From Bacillota bacterium (GTDB lineage Bacteria > Bacillota > Clostridia > Lachnospirales > Lachnospiraceae): 14,364 bases of DNA. The stretch is taken from NCBI GenBank assembly GCA_023436065.1, contig JAEZKU010000019.1:1-14364 (forward strand). Direction: 5' to 3'. The translations under genes and the position numbers were made by a program. Of the stretch, positions 1-6,984 are shown piece after piece (position 1 is the first letter of the stretch; each line of letters begins with the position of its first letter). The notes beneath the pieces are model-generated. The model was not told where the DNA came from, ran no database searches, and was given only the letters and a program-made list of their open reading frames with translations.

Positions 1-1
1 G

Positions 2-541
2 GACAGTGCGGCGTTTCATCAGTATCTTCAAAAATTCTCTCTAAATCCCAAACAAAAATATAAAACCATGTCGCGTGGTATGAAATTGAAACTCGGTATG
101 GCGGTTACTTTATCCCATGACGCTAAACTTCTGCTGCTTGACGAGCCCACTTCCGGGCTTGACCCTGTAATGCGCGATGAAATGCTTGATATTTTTCGGG
201 AATACATGGTTGAAGAAAATAAAAGCGTATTCTTTTCTACCCACATTACAAGCGACCTTGAAAAAATTGCGGATTACATTGTTTATATAAACAAAGGCCG
301 AATCGTATACAGTGGGCTTAAAGATGAGCTAACCGAAAAATACTCCTTAATCAGGGGCGGTATTGAGGACTTACCACAGTCAAAACGTAAAAGCATTATC
401 GGACTCAGAGAGCATATCGGCGGTTTTGAAGGTATGATCGAGGTTTCGGATATCGGAGGTTTCCCGCCGGGCGTAGTTACAGAACCGGTCTCACTGGATG
501 ATATTATGGTTCATATGAACAGAAACGGAGCAGAGATATGA
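2..541 (+). CDS. ABC transporter ATP-binding protein, 3' part (5' end outside window)
   Basis: The frame is open from base 2, so the N-terminus with Walker A lies outside the window; about 179 residues are visible. Seen: a degenerate ABC signature (TMSRGMKLKL instead of LSGGQ), Walker B and D-loop (LLLLDEPTSGLDP), and an H-loop (FFSTHITSDLEKIADYI). The SRGM-type signature and the ITSDLEKIADYI stretch are typical of ATPases that drive small ABC-2 exporters in Bacillota. An ATG at 68 is only an internal methionine within the signature. The stop codon overlaps the start of the permease gene (ATGA at 538-541), so the two are translationally coupled. It likely powers export of a peptide, lipid or drug at the cytoplasmic face of the membrane; the substrate cannot be told. 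Family assignment is very secure, substrate unknown. Confidence 0.95.
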   Translation, partial: DSAAFHQYLQKFSLNPKQKYKTMSRGMKLKLGMAVTLSHDAKLLLLDEPTSGLDPVMRDEMLDIFREYMVEENKSVFFSTHITSDLEKIADYIVYINKGRIVYSGLKDELTEKYSLIRGGIEDLPQSKRKSIIGLREHIGGFEGMIEVSDIGGFPPGVVTEPVSLDDIMVHMNRNGAEI

Positions 542-1203
542 TCGCGAAAATGGTTGCCCTTGATTGGCGCGCAATGAAATTTTTTCAAATAAGGTCACTG
601 TTGTTACCGGTTTTCATTTTACTTTTCGGGTTTTACTCGCCGATAGCAGTAATTCCCATGAGCGTGATCCTGGCTTTGAGTTTTTCACTCAATCCTTTTG
701 CTGTTGAGGAGAAGGGCGCATTAAACAATCTTTATTTAACCTTACCTGTGAGAAGAAAATCAATCGTAGCGGGAAGATATATGCTATCTATCATAATGCT
801 GTTATGCGGTATAGCATTAGGTGTTCTCATCATGCCGCTAGCGAATAAAATTTCTAAATCACAATGGTTTATTGGAACAGAAGGGCTTATGGTGGTTATA
901 TCACTGAGTTATCTTTTGTATGCCACTCTTAATCTTTTTATGTTTCCGATATTATTCTGGCTTGGGTATCAAAAGGGAAAATTTTGGGGCTTTTATTTGC
1001 CAATGATTTTTTTCGCTTTGCTTTTTGGGGCGTACACAGCAATTTCCTCCCTGCCGGGGAATCAAACGCTTACAATTGATTTCATTGTGTATGCTTCAGA
1101 AAATGTGCTTACAGTAAGCGGAGGCATAGTTATTTTGGCAACTATAATTTTGCTCCTCTCTTATGCAATTTCTCAAAAGCTGTATTCTAAACGCGATTTT
1201 TAA
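538..1203 (+). CDS. ABC-2 type permease (PF13346-like)
   Basis: A 221-residue hydrophobic protein with about six membrane segments. Its layout matches the short ABC-2 permease family (ABC2_membrane_5): an N-terminal cytoplasmic lead (ALDWRAMKFF), a helix pair, the conserved loop with NPFAVEEKGALNNLYLTLPV and the following RRKSIVAGRY, then four more helices. The EEK...L.LP.RR..IV..RY motif is the family hallmark in my knowledge of it. The ATG at 538 overlaps the ATPase stop. Together they form a two-gene exporter; related pairs include the phenol-soluble-modulin exporter PmtAB and uncharacterised YtrB-type systems, but nothing here identifies the cargo. The GntR-type regulator gene common beside such pairs, if present, would be upstream of the window. 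Confidence 0.92.
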   Translation: MIAKMVALDWRAMKFFQIRSLLLPVFILLFGFYSPIAVIPMSVILALSFSLNPFAVEEKGALNNLYLTLPVRRKSIVAGRYMLSIIMLLCGIALGVLIMPLANKISKSQWFIGTEGLMVVISLSYLLYATLNLFMFPILFWLGYQKGKFWGFYLPMIFFALLFGAYTAISSLPGNQTLTIDFIVYASENVLTVSGGIVILATIILLLSYAISQKLYSKRDF

Positions 1204-1218
1204 TCGCAACAAGCTAAA

Positions 1219-1254
1219 CCGTGCGAAGAGGCAGTAACGTGTCACTTCGCACGG
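1219..1254. terminator. Hairpin between convergent genes, probable bidirectional terminator
   Basis: A perfect 10-bp inverted repeat (CCGTGCGAAG at 1219-1228, CTTCGCACGG at 1245-1254) with a 16-nt loop. It starts 16 bases after the permease stop and lies 70 bases beyond the stop of the convergent minus-strand gene. T-tracts are weak on both sides (CTTTCGTT on plus, TTTAGCTTG on minus), so efficiency is uncertain. Confidence 0.6.
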
Positions 1255-1324
1255 CTTTCGTTATATATAGCTTTATGCATTGTGCGATTAGCTAATATTG
1301 CATATCGGCTTGGCACGACAGATA

Positions 1325-2113
1325 TCATCCCATCGGAATAAAAAACATCGCCGCTGTACCGATATCAATCAGAAAATGCCCAATAAGGAAGTACGGAAAC
1401 AGGCGTGGTCTCCATTTGATAATAAATGCAAGTGCAAACGCGAATGGCAGGAAAACCAGCGCCCGCCAAAGGAGGAACATACCGCCCAAATTAAACAGCA
1501 GAGGCAACGCCGCATGCTGCAAGGAAAGCATTAGTGCGGGAAGTATAATTGCCAAAGCTTTGCTTTTTATCGTCAGTTCCAGCCTTGGCATCACATACCC
1601 GAAGTAGGTTGTTAATTCTCCAAAGGGCATGGATATAGGAAACAATATAAGCGCAGCCACTGCCGCCCACTGAGGAAGGGGCTGGAAGAAAAGCCGGTTG
1701 CCGATCATAACATCACCGAAGAACAAATTGCCCAAGAGAGGGCTCGGTAAAAACCCCAACGCCCCTATCACACTGAATAGGCCAATGGATAGCAGCAAAT
1801 CCTCTAGTACGGTACCCTTATTGAAAGCGAAGAAATCTCTGAAACGGGAACCTTCTCGATTGAGCAGGGAACTTAACAAAATCGCGCACACAATGTTCGT
1901 AAAAAACGCTGCAAATGGCCAATATGCCGCAGCCTTCATCCATGGATTGTTTTCGCCAAGTACGGAAAACAAGGCATAGAAGCAAAGCTGGAATACAACG
2001 AACAACGTGATACGTGAAAACAGCATCGCCAGAGCGGTGGTTTTTGTAAATTTCTTATCCTTGCATGCAGCTGCCGCATTTTTGTTCACCGGCATATCAA
2101 GCAACTTACTCAT
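1325..2113 (-). CDS. CPBP/CAAX-protease-like membrane protein with degenerate motif 1
   Basis: A 262-residue polytopic protein with about seven or eight membrane segments. It resembles CPBP (Abi/Rce1-type) intramembrane proteases in topology and in three motif sites. Motif 1 is PFGELTTYFGYVMPRLE (residues 163-179), where the family has EExxxRGY: E166 is kept, the second Glu is L167 and the Arg is F171. Motif 2 retains His (LSLQH200). Motif 3 is H246xxxD250 (GHFLID). Catalysis is therefore doubtful, though the fold and two histidines remain. The start ATG at 2113 follows a GGGGGTAAG-type ribosome site, and a TATAAT-containing promoter lies upstream. In other bacteria CPBP proteins act in peptide immunity or signalling; no substrate can be inferred. 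It could be a pseudo-enzyme. Confidence 0.72.
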   Translation of the reverse strand: MSKLLDMPVNKNAAAACKDKKFTKTTALAMLFSRITLFVVFQLCFYALFSVLGENNPWMKAAAYWPFAAFFTNIVCAILLSSLLNREGSRFRDFFAFNKGTVLEDLLLSIGLFSVIGALGFLPSPLLGNLFFGDVMIGNRLFFQPLPQWAAVAALILFPISMPFGELTTYFGYVMPRLELTIKSKALAIILPALMLSLQHAALPLLFNLGGMFLLWRALVFLPFAFALAFIIKWRPRLFPYFLIGHFLIDIGTAAMFFIPMG

Positions 2114-2209
2114 GTCTTACCCCCGTCAATATTAAATTTTCATTTCTTACAGGGCGATCTTAACGGGTTTTCTTACGATACTGCATAGCAAACGAAATTC
2201 AATATGTTT

Positions 2210-2240
2210 ATTATACTACATTAAAATGGGAAATGGTCAA
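2210..2240 (-). promoter_or_regulatory. Probable promoter of the degenerate CPBP gene
   Basis: On the minus strand a TTGACC -35 (2235-2240) is followed, after a longish 19-nt spacer, by a perfect TATAAT -10 (2210-2215). It would start transcription near 2203, about 90 nt before the ATG at 2113. The long spacer lowers certainty. Confidence 0.5.
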
Positions 2241-2286
2241 TTTTCCTGCCAACTTTAAAGTGATGTTCTTGCTCTCCATGGCATTG

Positions 2287-2742
2287 TCACCGATATACCC
2301 TATCCCGAAAATCCAGAAACGCAGGTACATCTAGCAGAACGTAGTATCTGTTTCTGATTTGTACAAATTTCTCTGTTATAAAGATTGGTTCCGTCCGCGA
2401 ATCACTAGATACTAGGTAGATGGTATAAGCCCAGCCATCCCGAACCGCGTTGTCAGAAAGGATACATTTACGCAGGCGGATACGGAGCAAATCGCTAATC
2501 TCATCATCATCTGTGATAATCTTTTCTTTAGGCCGGAGGACGGGACTGCTAAAATCCATCATATAGATACTCTGTACCTCTCCCTCAACGCCAGCGGCCT
2601 TTTCTAACGAAACAGGCCAAAAAAACCATACGAGACAGGCCAATAGCAGCGCCGAAATACAAATTGCCGGCAGCAGCCTTTTGGGGAGCGCAGTGAAAAA
2701 ACTGCCTATTCGTTTGTGCAATTTTATTTTGCTTATCTGTAT
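2287..2742 (-). CDS. Small one-TM hypothetical protein, unusual start
   Basis: About 151 residues if started at an AUA codon (2740-2742), or 144 if started at TTG 2721. Visible: a basic N-terminus (K, H, K, R), one hydrophobic segment (LLPAICISALLLACLVWFF) and a soluble domain of about 110 residues, presumably extracytoplasmic. LLAC inside the hydrophobic stretch resembles a lipobox, but the hydrophobic run continues past the Cys, so I favour a membrane anchor. A good ribosome site (AAGGAG, 2750-2755) lies 7 nt before AUA and 28 nt before TTG, and there is no in-frame ATG. The frame is open back to a stop at about 2776. Either AUA is used, TTG is used weakly, or an ATG has mutated. I do not recognise the family. 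Confidence 0.6.
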   Translation of the reverse strand: MQISKIKLHKRIGSFFTALPKRLLPAICISALLLACLVWFFWPVSLEKAAGVEGEVQSIYMMDFSSPVLRPKEKIITDDDEISDLLRIRLRKCILSDNAVRDGWAYTIYLVSSDSRTEPIFITEKFVQIRNRYYVLLDVPAFLDFRDRVYR

Positions 2743-2799
2743 GTCACAACTCCTTATCCAAAGCTTCGTACAGTCTTATCTCCAAGTCTTCTCATACTG

Positions 2800-2828
2800 A
2801 CCATAGCCAATAATTACAGATGAGTCAA
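2800..2828 (-). promoter_or_regulatory. Probable promoter for the small one-TM protein
   Basis: Minus strand: TTGACT (2823-2828), a 17-nt spacer, then TATGGT (2800-2805). A start near 2793 would give a leader of about 50 nt to the AUA codon and place the AAGGAG site inside the transcript. Confidence 0.45.
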
Positions 2829-3054
2829 GAAAAAGCATTCATGCTCGTTCTACACCATTCGACGAATAGCCAGATGGCTCACAAAGGATTATCCGCCTGA
2901 CAGCGACTGTTTGCTATCATTAAGCATTAATTCTTGACCCTTTGTTAATTTTTATTTAGTAACAAAAAGCTTTTCAAAGTTATCGAGGAAGGTGACCGTT
3001 CTTTGTCTTTTCGGTATACTCTTTCACCGGTCTCATCTAAATAAATTAGGTACG
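2829..3054. other. Intergenic stretch without a recognisable gene
   Basis: The gene-free gap runs from about 2743 to 3054. Its left part holds the promoter at 2800-2828 and the ribosome site. The rest is AT-rich with a short AAAAGCTTTT palindrome around 2970 and no convincing terminator for the acetyltransferase gene that ends at 3055. A 19-codon minus-strand reading near 2775-2833 begins like a PIN domain (MLFLDSSVII) but is too short to call. Confidence 0.5.
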
Positions 3055-3492
3055 TTAGTCAAGTTTATTAAAAAAGTATGAAACATCATCATCATGAGCA
3101 GGTTCTCCGCCGACTGAATTATACAATGCACAAGCAGCGATGTTTGATTTTTCAGTAAAAAGAAAGAACCGGCATATTCCGGATAACTTACACAACTGTT
3201 TAATACTATTTAAAATCTGTTTCCCTATTCCTTGTCTATAGTACTCTGGAAGTACTCCTATTTCATGTATGTATAGCATATTTCCAATATTGTTTAGTCT
3301 ATTAAGCTCATATCCGTATGCGAAACCAATAATCCGATTATCTTCAATACAGGCAAATATCCAATTCATTGGATTTAATAAAAACTGTCTTGCGTTCTCT
3401 TGGCAAATAAAATTACTACGAAAGTCTTTTTCCATGTTCATTACCAGAGGTAAATCAGAAATACTTAATTTACGATAACACCTATCAGACAT
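3055..3492 (-). CDS. GNAT-family N-acetyltransferase
   Basis: A 145-residue protein of normal length for a single GNAT domain. It would transfer an acetyl group from acetyl-CoA to an amine. Seen: an N-terminal strand-helix (KLSISDLPLVMNMEKDF), a central strand with IIGFAYGYEL (54-63), the core strand LYIHEIGVLPEYYRQ (73-87) and the acetyl-CoA pyrophosphate loop R86-QGIG-K91. The C-terminal part has FTEKSNIAACALYNSVGG and a DDDVSYF ending. The TEKSN..A..LY...GG and acidic C-terminal pattern recalls AAC(3)-I-like acetyltransferases, so an aminoglycoside or small-amine substrate is possible but unproven. Start: ATG at 3492 with AAAGGTG 7 nt before it. The broken zinc-ribbon gene ends 19 bases upstream with a matching AAAGGTGA ribosome site, so the two were probably one operon. 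Confidence 0.88.
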   Translation of the reverse strand: MSDRCYRKLSISDLPLVMNMEKDFRSNFICQENARQFLLNPMNWIFACIEDNRIIGFAYGYELNRLNNIGNMLYIHEIGVLPEYYRQGIGKQILNSIKQLCKLSGICRFFLFTEKSNIAACALYNSVGGEPAHDDDVSYFFNKLD

Positions 3493-3511
3493 ATTAATTC
3501 ACCTTTCAAAC

Positions 3512-3739
3512 CTAGACTTCTTCAAGGCTAAAGTTCAGCTCTTCATAGGGTTCCCATCGTGTAATTTCCCCAAACATCATGCTATACCCACATTTCTCGC
3601 ACTCATATAAATATCTAATTTCATGCTCGTATGGCTCATCACAATCATGGATTTTAACTTTCTTAAAGTAAAAGTGTTGTTTATCCTAAATAGGACAAAT
3701 TAGGTGCTCTCCCCATATCTTAACATTATACATCGTCAT
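3512..3739 (-). pseudogene. Small zinc-ribbon protein gene interrupted by in-frame UAG
   Basis: A 75-codon frame runs from ATG 3739 (ribosome site AAAGGTGA just upstream) to a stop at 3512, with one internal TAG at 3686-3688 (codon 18). Before the stop it reads MTMYNVKIWGEHLICPI. After it the frame continues with DKQHFYFKKVKIHD, then an acidic stretch, then the pair CEKC (YECEKCGYSMMFGEI) and a Trp/Glu-rich end. The first metal site would be CPxC, and the second Cys position is exactly the TAG. The intact reading on both sides, the good ribosome site and the tight spacing to the acetyltransferase gene argue that this was a real gene. A nonsense mutation is the simplest reading; UAG recoding is the alternative. 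I do not recognise the family. Confidence 0.6.
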
Positions 3740-3779
3740 AGATTCTTCACCTTTAGCTCCTGTTTATTGATAAGTCTCA

Positions 3780-3884
3780 GGTTTAAACATAATGGGAAGC
3801 TAGGATAATCACTTGGGTTAAACATAATGCGAAAGGTGGATAACTATTTGGGTTAAGCATAGTGGAAAGATCAAAATCATGCTT
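3780..3884. repeat. Three imperfect 35-bp tandem repeats
   Basis: Units start at about 3780, 3815 and 3850. Each begins with GGTTAAACATAATG or a close variant (GTTTAAACATAATGG, GGGTTAAACATAATGC, GGGTTAAGCATAGTGG) and then drifts. The 35-bp period is not a multiple of three, so they are not coding repeats. They sit between the OLD nuclease gene and the zinc-ribbon/acetyltransferase operon, directly upstream of the latter on the minus strand. Confidence 0.7.
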
Positions 3885-3936
3885 CAATGTCAAGCTAGGG
3901 GATAATATATAAACAAGCAATAGCATCCTGCAAAGA

Positions 3937-3964
3937 GGAACTTGATATTAACATAGAAAGTTCC
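3937..3964 (-). terminator. Probable weak terminator of the OLD nuclease gene
   Basis: A perfect 7-bp stem (GGAACTT at 3937-3943, AAGTTCC at 3958-3964) with a 14-nt loop, starting 12 bases beyond the nuclease stop on the minus strand. It is followed by CTCTTTG, a poor T-tract. Confidence 0.45.
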
Positions 3965-3975
3965 TTGTCTCCAAA

Positions 3976-5814
3976 TCACTTCTCCTTATCAGAAATCGAG
4001 CAAATAGCATCAAAAAGCGTTATAAAATTTGATTTTGTTTGATTCGAAAGCTCAATAACGTGAGTTGCTACATTATTATAAAAATCGTTTGCCAGAATTG
4101 TTTTCGACACTTCATTTGCTAGATATTTTGTCCAAGACTCGAGCTTTTGCATATCTTGCTCAGCTACAAGAGATTCAATAGTTTCGTATTCTGCCTTTTT
4201 TATACCTTCCTTATATTCTTTTTGGTTAACAAAATAAACTGAACTATTTGGTTTCAGCCCGAGATTCCGTGTAAGCTTTTTATACTCATCAAATCCCGCC
4301 TTATCATAATCAAGAAGTATTTTAAATTTTAACCCCCAACCTATAAAAATTGAGGCTAATTGATTTATGTTTGAAACACTTATTGATGGAACAATATAAA
4401 AACTATAGTTTCTATTCTCTATTGCTTTCACCATAGCATCTATATAAAACTTGTCGGTTATTCCCTCTGTTATTAGGCATAACTTATCAAACAAAGGGAA
4501 AATAGTATTTGATAAACTTGCACCAACGCCCTTTAAGAACGGCGACAAAGTCTCAAGTTTTGAATTACCTTCAATTTCATTACTATAATACTTATTTATT
4601 ATCTCAGTAAATCCATTGACTTTTTGAACAACTCGTATACTAGCCGGATATTGCGAATTTAACATGAGCGGTGAATGCGTTGAATAAATTAGGCTGCACT
4701 TATCTTTTGTGAGATTGTCAAAGAATTTTAACAATGCACTTTGAGCATCAACATGGAGATAAACACCGGGCTCATCAATTAAAAATAATATCGGCTTATC
4801 TTCGAGTTCGTTTGACAGAATATCAATGAAAAAACTCAAATACCATTTCAATCCATTACTTTGCTCGGATAAATTCAACTGGGGATTATCATCTAAGCCG
4901 CAATCGGATTCGACAGTGATATTAATTGACTTATTATCATTAAATACAATTTTGACTCTGACTATGTTTTGTCCATAAAAATCATTAAATCGTTGGTTGA
5001 TATTTACGTCGATTAAACTTTGTATTTTATCTCTGGCTTTTCCCTTAACTCCTGCGTGTGAATCTTCGACGGCTGCTTGGATTGTGGCATCGTCCACTTT
5101 GGCTGCTCGAAAAAAGATTTCTAGCGATTTATTAACGTTCTTTCTTGTCCATAGCGATGATATTTGTTCGTAAGGATACCCATCTTGTAATCCTATTTCA
5201 GAATATTTATAAAACGTTGGGAAAAGAGAGTAAATATTATTAATTTTACCATTCAATTTATCCGCTATAGAACGTATATCGGTTAATAACTGCTGATCGC
5301 CTTTAGCTGCAAATATTTCATTAATAGAATTATCTATGACTGTACGAAAATAGAAAAAAATATCTGTGGATAAGTTTTTTAACCTCTCATGCAAAATTTT
5401 CGTTTGAGGTTGATTTCTATACTTGCTCACCAACTCACATAGCTGTGTCGAAAGAATGGTGATCTCAGTGTTGTCAGCGAAAAGTTTAGATAGCTCGCCG
5501 AAAAAACTAACTCCTTGTGATGTTATTGAAAATGCTGTTAATGCCCCCTCACAAAGATCGAACGCTTTTGCATCATCTGGAGTAACGAACATTTCAACCA
5601 CATAAGAGATATCCCGATTAGTTATTCTGTTTCTCGAATTAACTGGAATTTTTAGCGGCGAAGTTAACCCCATTGCATATATTGCATCAAGAACATTACT
5701 CTTTCCACATTCATTTTTGCCAATTAATGCGGTTACCCCTTTTTCTAGGCGAATCATATTTTTTGATTCGCCGATCGATTTAAAATTATTAATTGTAATC
5801 TTTGAGATTTTCAT
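3976..5814 (-). CDS. OLD-family ATP-dependent nuclease (AAA ATPase + TOPRIM)
   Basis: A 612-residue two-domain protein. The N-terminal SMC/ABC-like ATPase has Walker A GKNECGKS (32-39), a signature-like LSEQSNG (315-321), Walker B PILFLIDEP (341-349, D347/E348) and an H-loop STH (H380). The C-terminal TOPRIM nuclease domain has LITEGITD (E450, D454) and LLDYDKAG (D502, D504), the usual metal ligands. This is the OLD architecture, cleaving DNA under ATPase control. In class 2 systems (Gabija) the gene is followed by a UvrD-like helicase gene; here the next gene is a broken zinc-ribbon gene and no helicase is visible, so it fits stand-alone class 1. OLD proteins are tied to phage defence. Start ATG 5814 has AGGGGT about 12 nt upstream. 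The gene is AT-rich and may be acquired. Residues all look intact. Confidence 0.9.
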   Translation of the reverse strand: MKISKITINNFKSIGESKNMIRLEKGVTALIGKNECGKSNVLDAIYAMGLTSPLKIPVNSRNRITNRDISYVVEMFVTPDDAKAFDLCEGALTAFSITSQGVSFFGELSKLFADNTEITILSTQLCELVSKYRNQPQTKILHERLKNLSTDIFFYFRTVIDNSINEIFAAKGDQQLLTDIRSIADKLNGKINNIYSLFPTFYKYSEIGLQDGYPYEQISSLWTRKNVNKSLEIFFRAAKVDDATIQAAVEDSHAGVKGKARDKIQSLIDVNINQRFNDFYGQNIVRVKIVFNDNKSINITVESDCGLDDNPQLNLSEQSNGLKWYLSFFIDILSNELEDKPILFLIDEPGVYLHVDAQSALLKFFDNLTKDKCSLIYSTHSPLMLNSQYPASIRVVQKVNGFTEIINKYYSNEIEGNSKLETLSPFLKGVGASLSNTIFPLFDKLCLITEGITDKFYIDAMVKAIENRNYSFYIVPSISVSNINQLASIFIGWGLKFKILLDYDKAGFDEYKKLTRNLGLKPNSSVYFVNQKEYKEGIKKAEYETIESLVAEQDMQKLESWTKYLANEVSKTILANDFYNNVATHVIELSNQTKSNFITLFDAICSISDKEK

Positions 5815-5875
5815 TATCTTGTGTTACCCCTGCTTTTCTTAGCCAAATTAGCATCAATTGCCGAACTTCCCAATA

Positions 5876-6084
5876 TTACCACTGAATGACCTTAGACAAG
5901 TTTCCCATTATGGTACAGATCTGCCATTGGGTGGACTGCGCATTATTGCTATAACGACTTATTACCACATAAAAATCTGCTGCATTTACAAAAGAAACAC
6001 TTTTTACGTCACCAGTATACCACATGTTTTTTAATTTACCAATATATGACAAAGTACTTACTACATAATTACTTTTATATCCAT
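5876..6084 (-). pseudogene. Short frameshifted ORF upstream of the OLD gene
   Basis: On the minus strand a strong ribosome site (GGAGG, 6092-6096) is followed 7 nt later by ATG 6084, but that frame stops after MDIKVIM. One base away, the frame stays open to TAA at 5876. It reads NYVVSTLSYIGKLKNMWYTG and continues as DVKSVSFVNAADFYVVISRY, ending in SKVIQW. One extra A in the ATAAAAG run would join them into a 69-residue protein. So either one base has been lost, or a frameshift occurs, or translation begins at the in-frame TTG 6052 with little ribosome-site support. It ends 61 bases before the nuclease start and has the same orientation. I do not recognise the product. Confidence 0.45.
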
Positions 6085-6106
6085 TCCCCTACCTCCACCC
6101 AACACA

Positions 6107-6130
6107 AAAGGCACCACTTTGGGCGCCCTT
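6107..6130 (-). terminator. Terminator after the XRE regulator gene
   Basis: Minus strand: AAGGGCGCC, a 6-nt loop CAAAGT, then GGTGCCTTT, forming a 9-bp stem with two G-U pairs and followed by a TTTTGTGTT tract. It lies about 115 bases beyond the XRE gene stop and just before the small frameshifted ORF, separating the two transcription units. The gap 6131-6245 holds nothing else I can identify. Confidence 0.6.
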
Positions 6131-6245
6131 GATTTGAATGGTATTTGAATTTTGTTATTGGGAAACTACCTACTCACCGTTTACCGAAAAACGCCCTTAC
6201 CTTACGCATACTTCAGTAAAATCTTATTTCTCTTTTTCATATCTT

Positions 6246-6860
6246 CTACTCTCTGTTTTCCCTTGTAGCTTCGTACTTTTTGAGAGCAAAAAATGAGAAA
6301 GCTATCACTACTAAATAAGCTATTGCAAAAACAATACCGCTTATAATGTCGGTTGGATAAGGTGCTATAACCTTATTAAAAACCCATGTGGCCACTAAAG
6401 AAACCGGCATAAACAAGATAATGGCTATATTAAGCAACTTAACCATAAATGACGGCTTCGATGGAGAGACGAATTTACCTATAAAATAGGCTGCAACTCC
6501 AACCACTTGAATGATCATGGATCCCCAAATACTCTCTGCTGTTTGCTCCTCATACCAGCCTGCGAAAGCGCATAGCAGCCCGATAGCTATAAAAGCCGTT
6601 GATGCAATATAGAGTATCTTGCTCGCAAGCACATTGCTTTTTTCATCACCGGTTTTGGTTGGTTCAATACCCTTGAGAATATAATCGGTTGTAACACCAA
6701 AGTACTCACTCATAATAATGACCTTATCTAAATCGGGCGTGCTTTGTTCGCTTTCCCATTTAGATACTGCCTGGCGGGATACACCAATTTGGTCTGCAAG
6801 AGCCTCCTGTGAAATACCTTTGAACTTCCTCAGGTTTTGAATTCTGTCTGCGATGTTCAT
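6246..6860 (-). CDS. XRE-family regulator with C-terminal four-helix membrane domain
   Basis: A 204-residue protein from ATG 6860, chosen because AGGAG lies 7 nt upstream; an ATG 36 bases earlier lacks such a site. The N-terminal helix-turn-helix is classic XRE (ISQEALADQIGVSRQAVSKWE, about residues 16-36), followed by the usual TPDLDKVIIMSEYFGVTTDYIL. Residues 65-80 are a linker. Four hydrophobic segments follow at about 81-101, 111-130, 139-160 and 171-193. This makes it a membrane-bound DNA-binding regulator, a common Bacillota type that may sense an envelope signal. It lies downstream of the four-TM and CPBP genes on the same strand and probably regulates that cluster. A large palindrome sits in the gap just upstream (6907-6950). 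Confidence 0.88.
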   Translation of the reverse strand: MNIADRIQNLRKFKGISQEALADQIGVSRQAVSKWESEQSTPDLDKVIIMSEYFGVTTDYILKGIEPTKTGDEKSNVLASKILYIASTAFIAIGLLCAFAGWYEEQTAESIWGSMIIQVVGVAAYFIGKFVSPSKPSFMVKLLNIAIILFMPVSLVATWVFNKVIAPYPTDIISGIVFAIAYLVVIAFSFFALKKYEATRENRE

Positions 6861-6906
6861 ACGTACACTCCTGTTCTGTTTTGTTAATGCAATCATAGCG
6901 TTAACA

Positions 6907-6950
6907 CCGGTTGCATAACCACCAAGCGTACTTGGTAACTTGGCAACCGG
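6907..6950. promoter_or_regulatory. Nested palindrome upstream of the XRE gene, possible operator
   Basis: Outer arms CCGGTTGC (6907-6914) and GCAACCGG (6943-6950) are perfect, and an inner perfect repeat is ACCAAG (6921-6926), CGTA, CTTGGT (6931-6936). It lies about 47 bases before the XRE start and 35 bases after the four-TM gene stop. There is no T-tract on either strand, so an operator or an RNA processing hairpin is likelier than a terminator. Confidence 0.5.
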
Positions 6951-6984
6951 CAGTTGCAGTTGTGTTTTTTATTGATTTCACTTG

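Noticed and set aside
2775..2833. N-terminus of a PIN-domain toxin (MLFLDSSVII)
   Set aside because: Only 19 codons, no downstream domain, and it overlaps the promoter of the next gene.
3976..5814. A Gabija (GajA/GajB) system
   Set aside because: The OLD protein could be GajA-like, but no UvrD-type helicase gene is present on either side.
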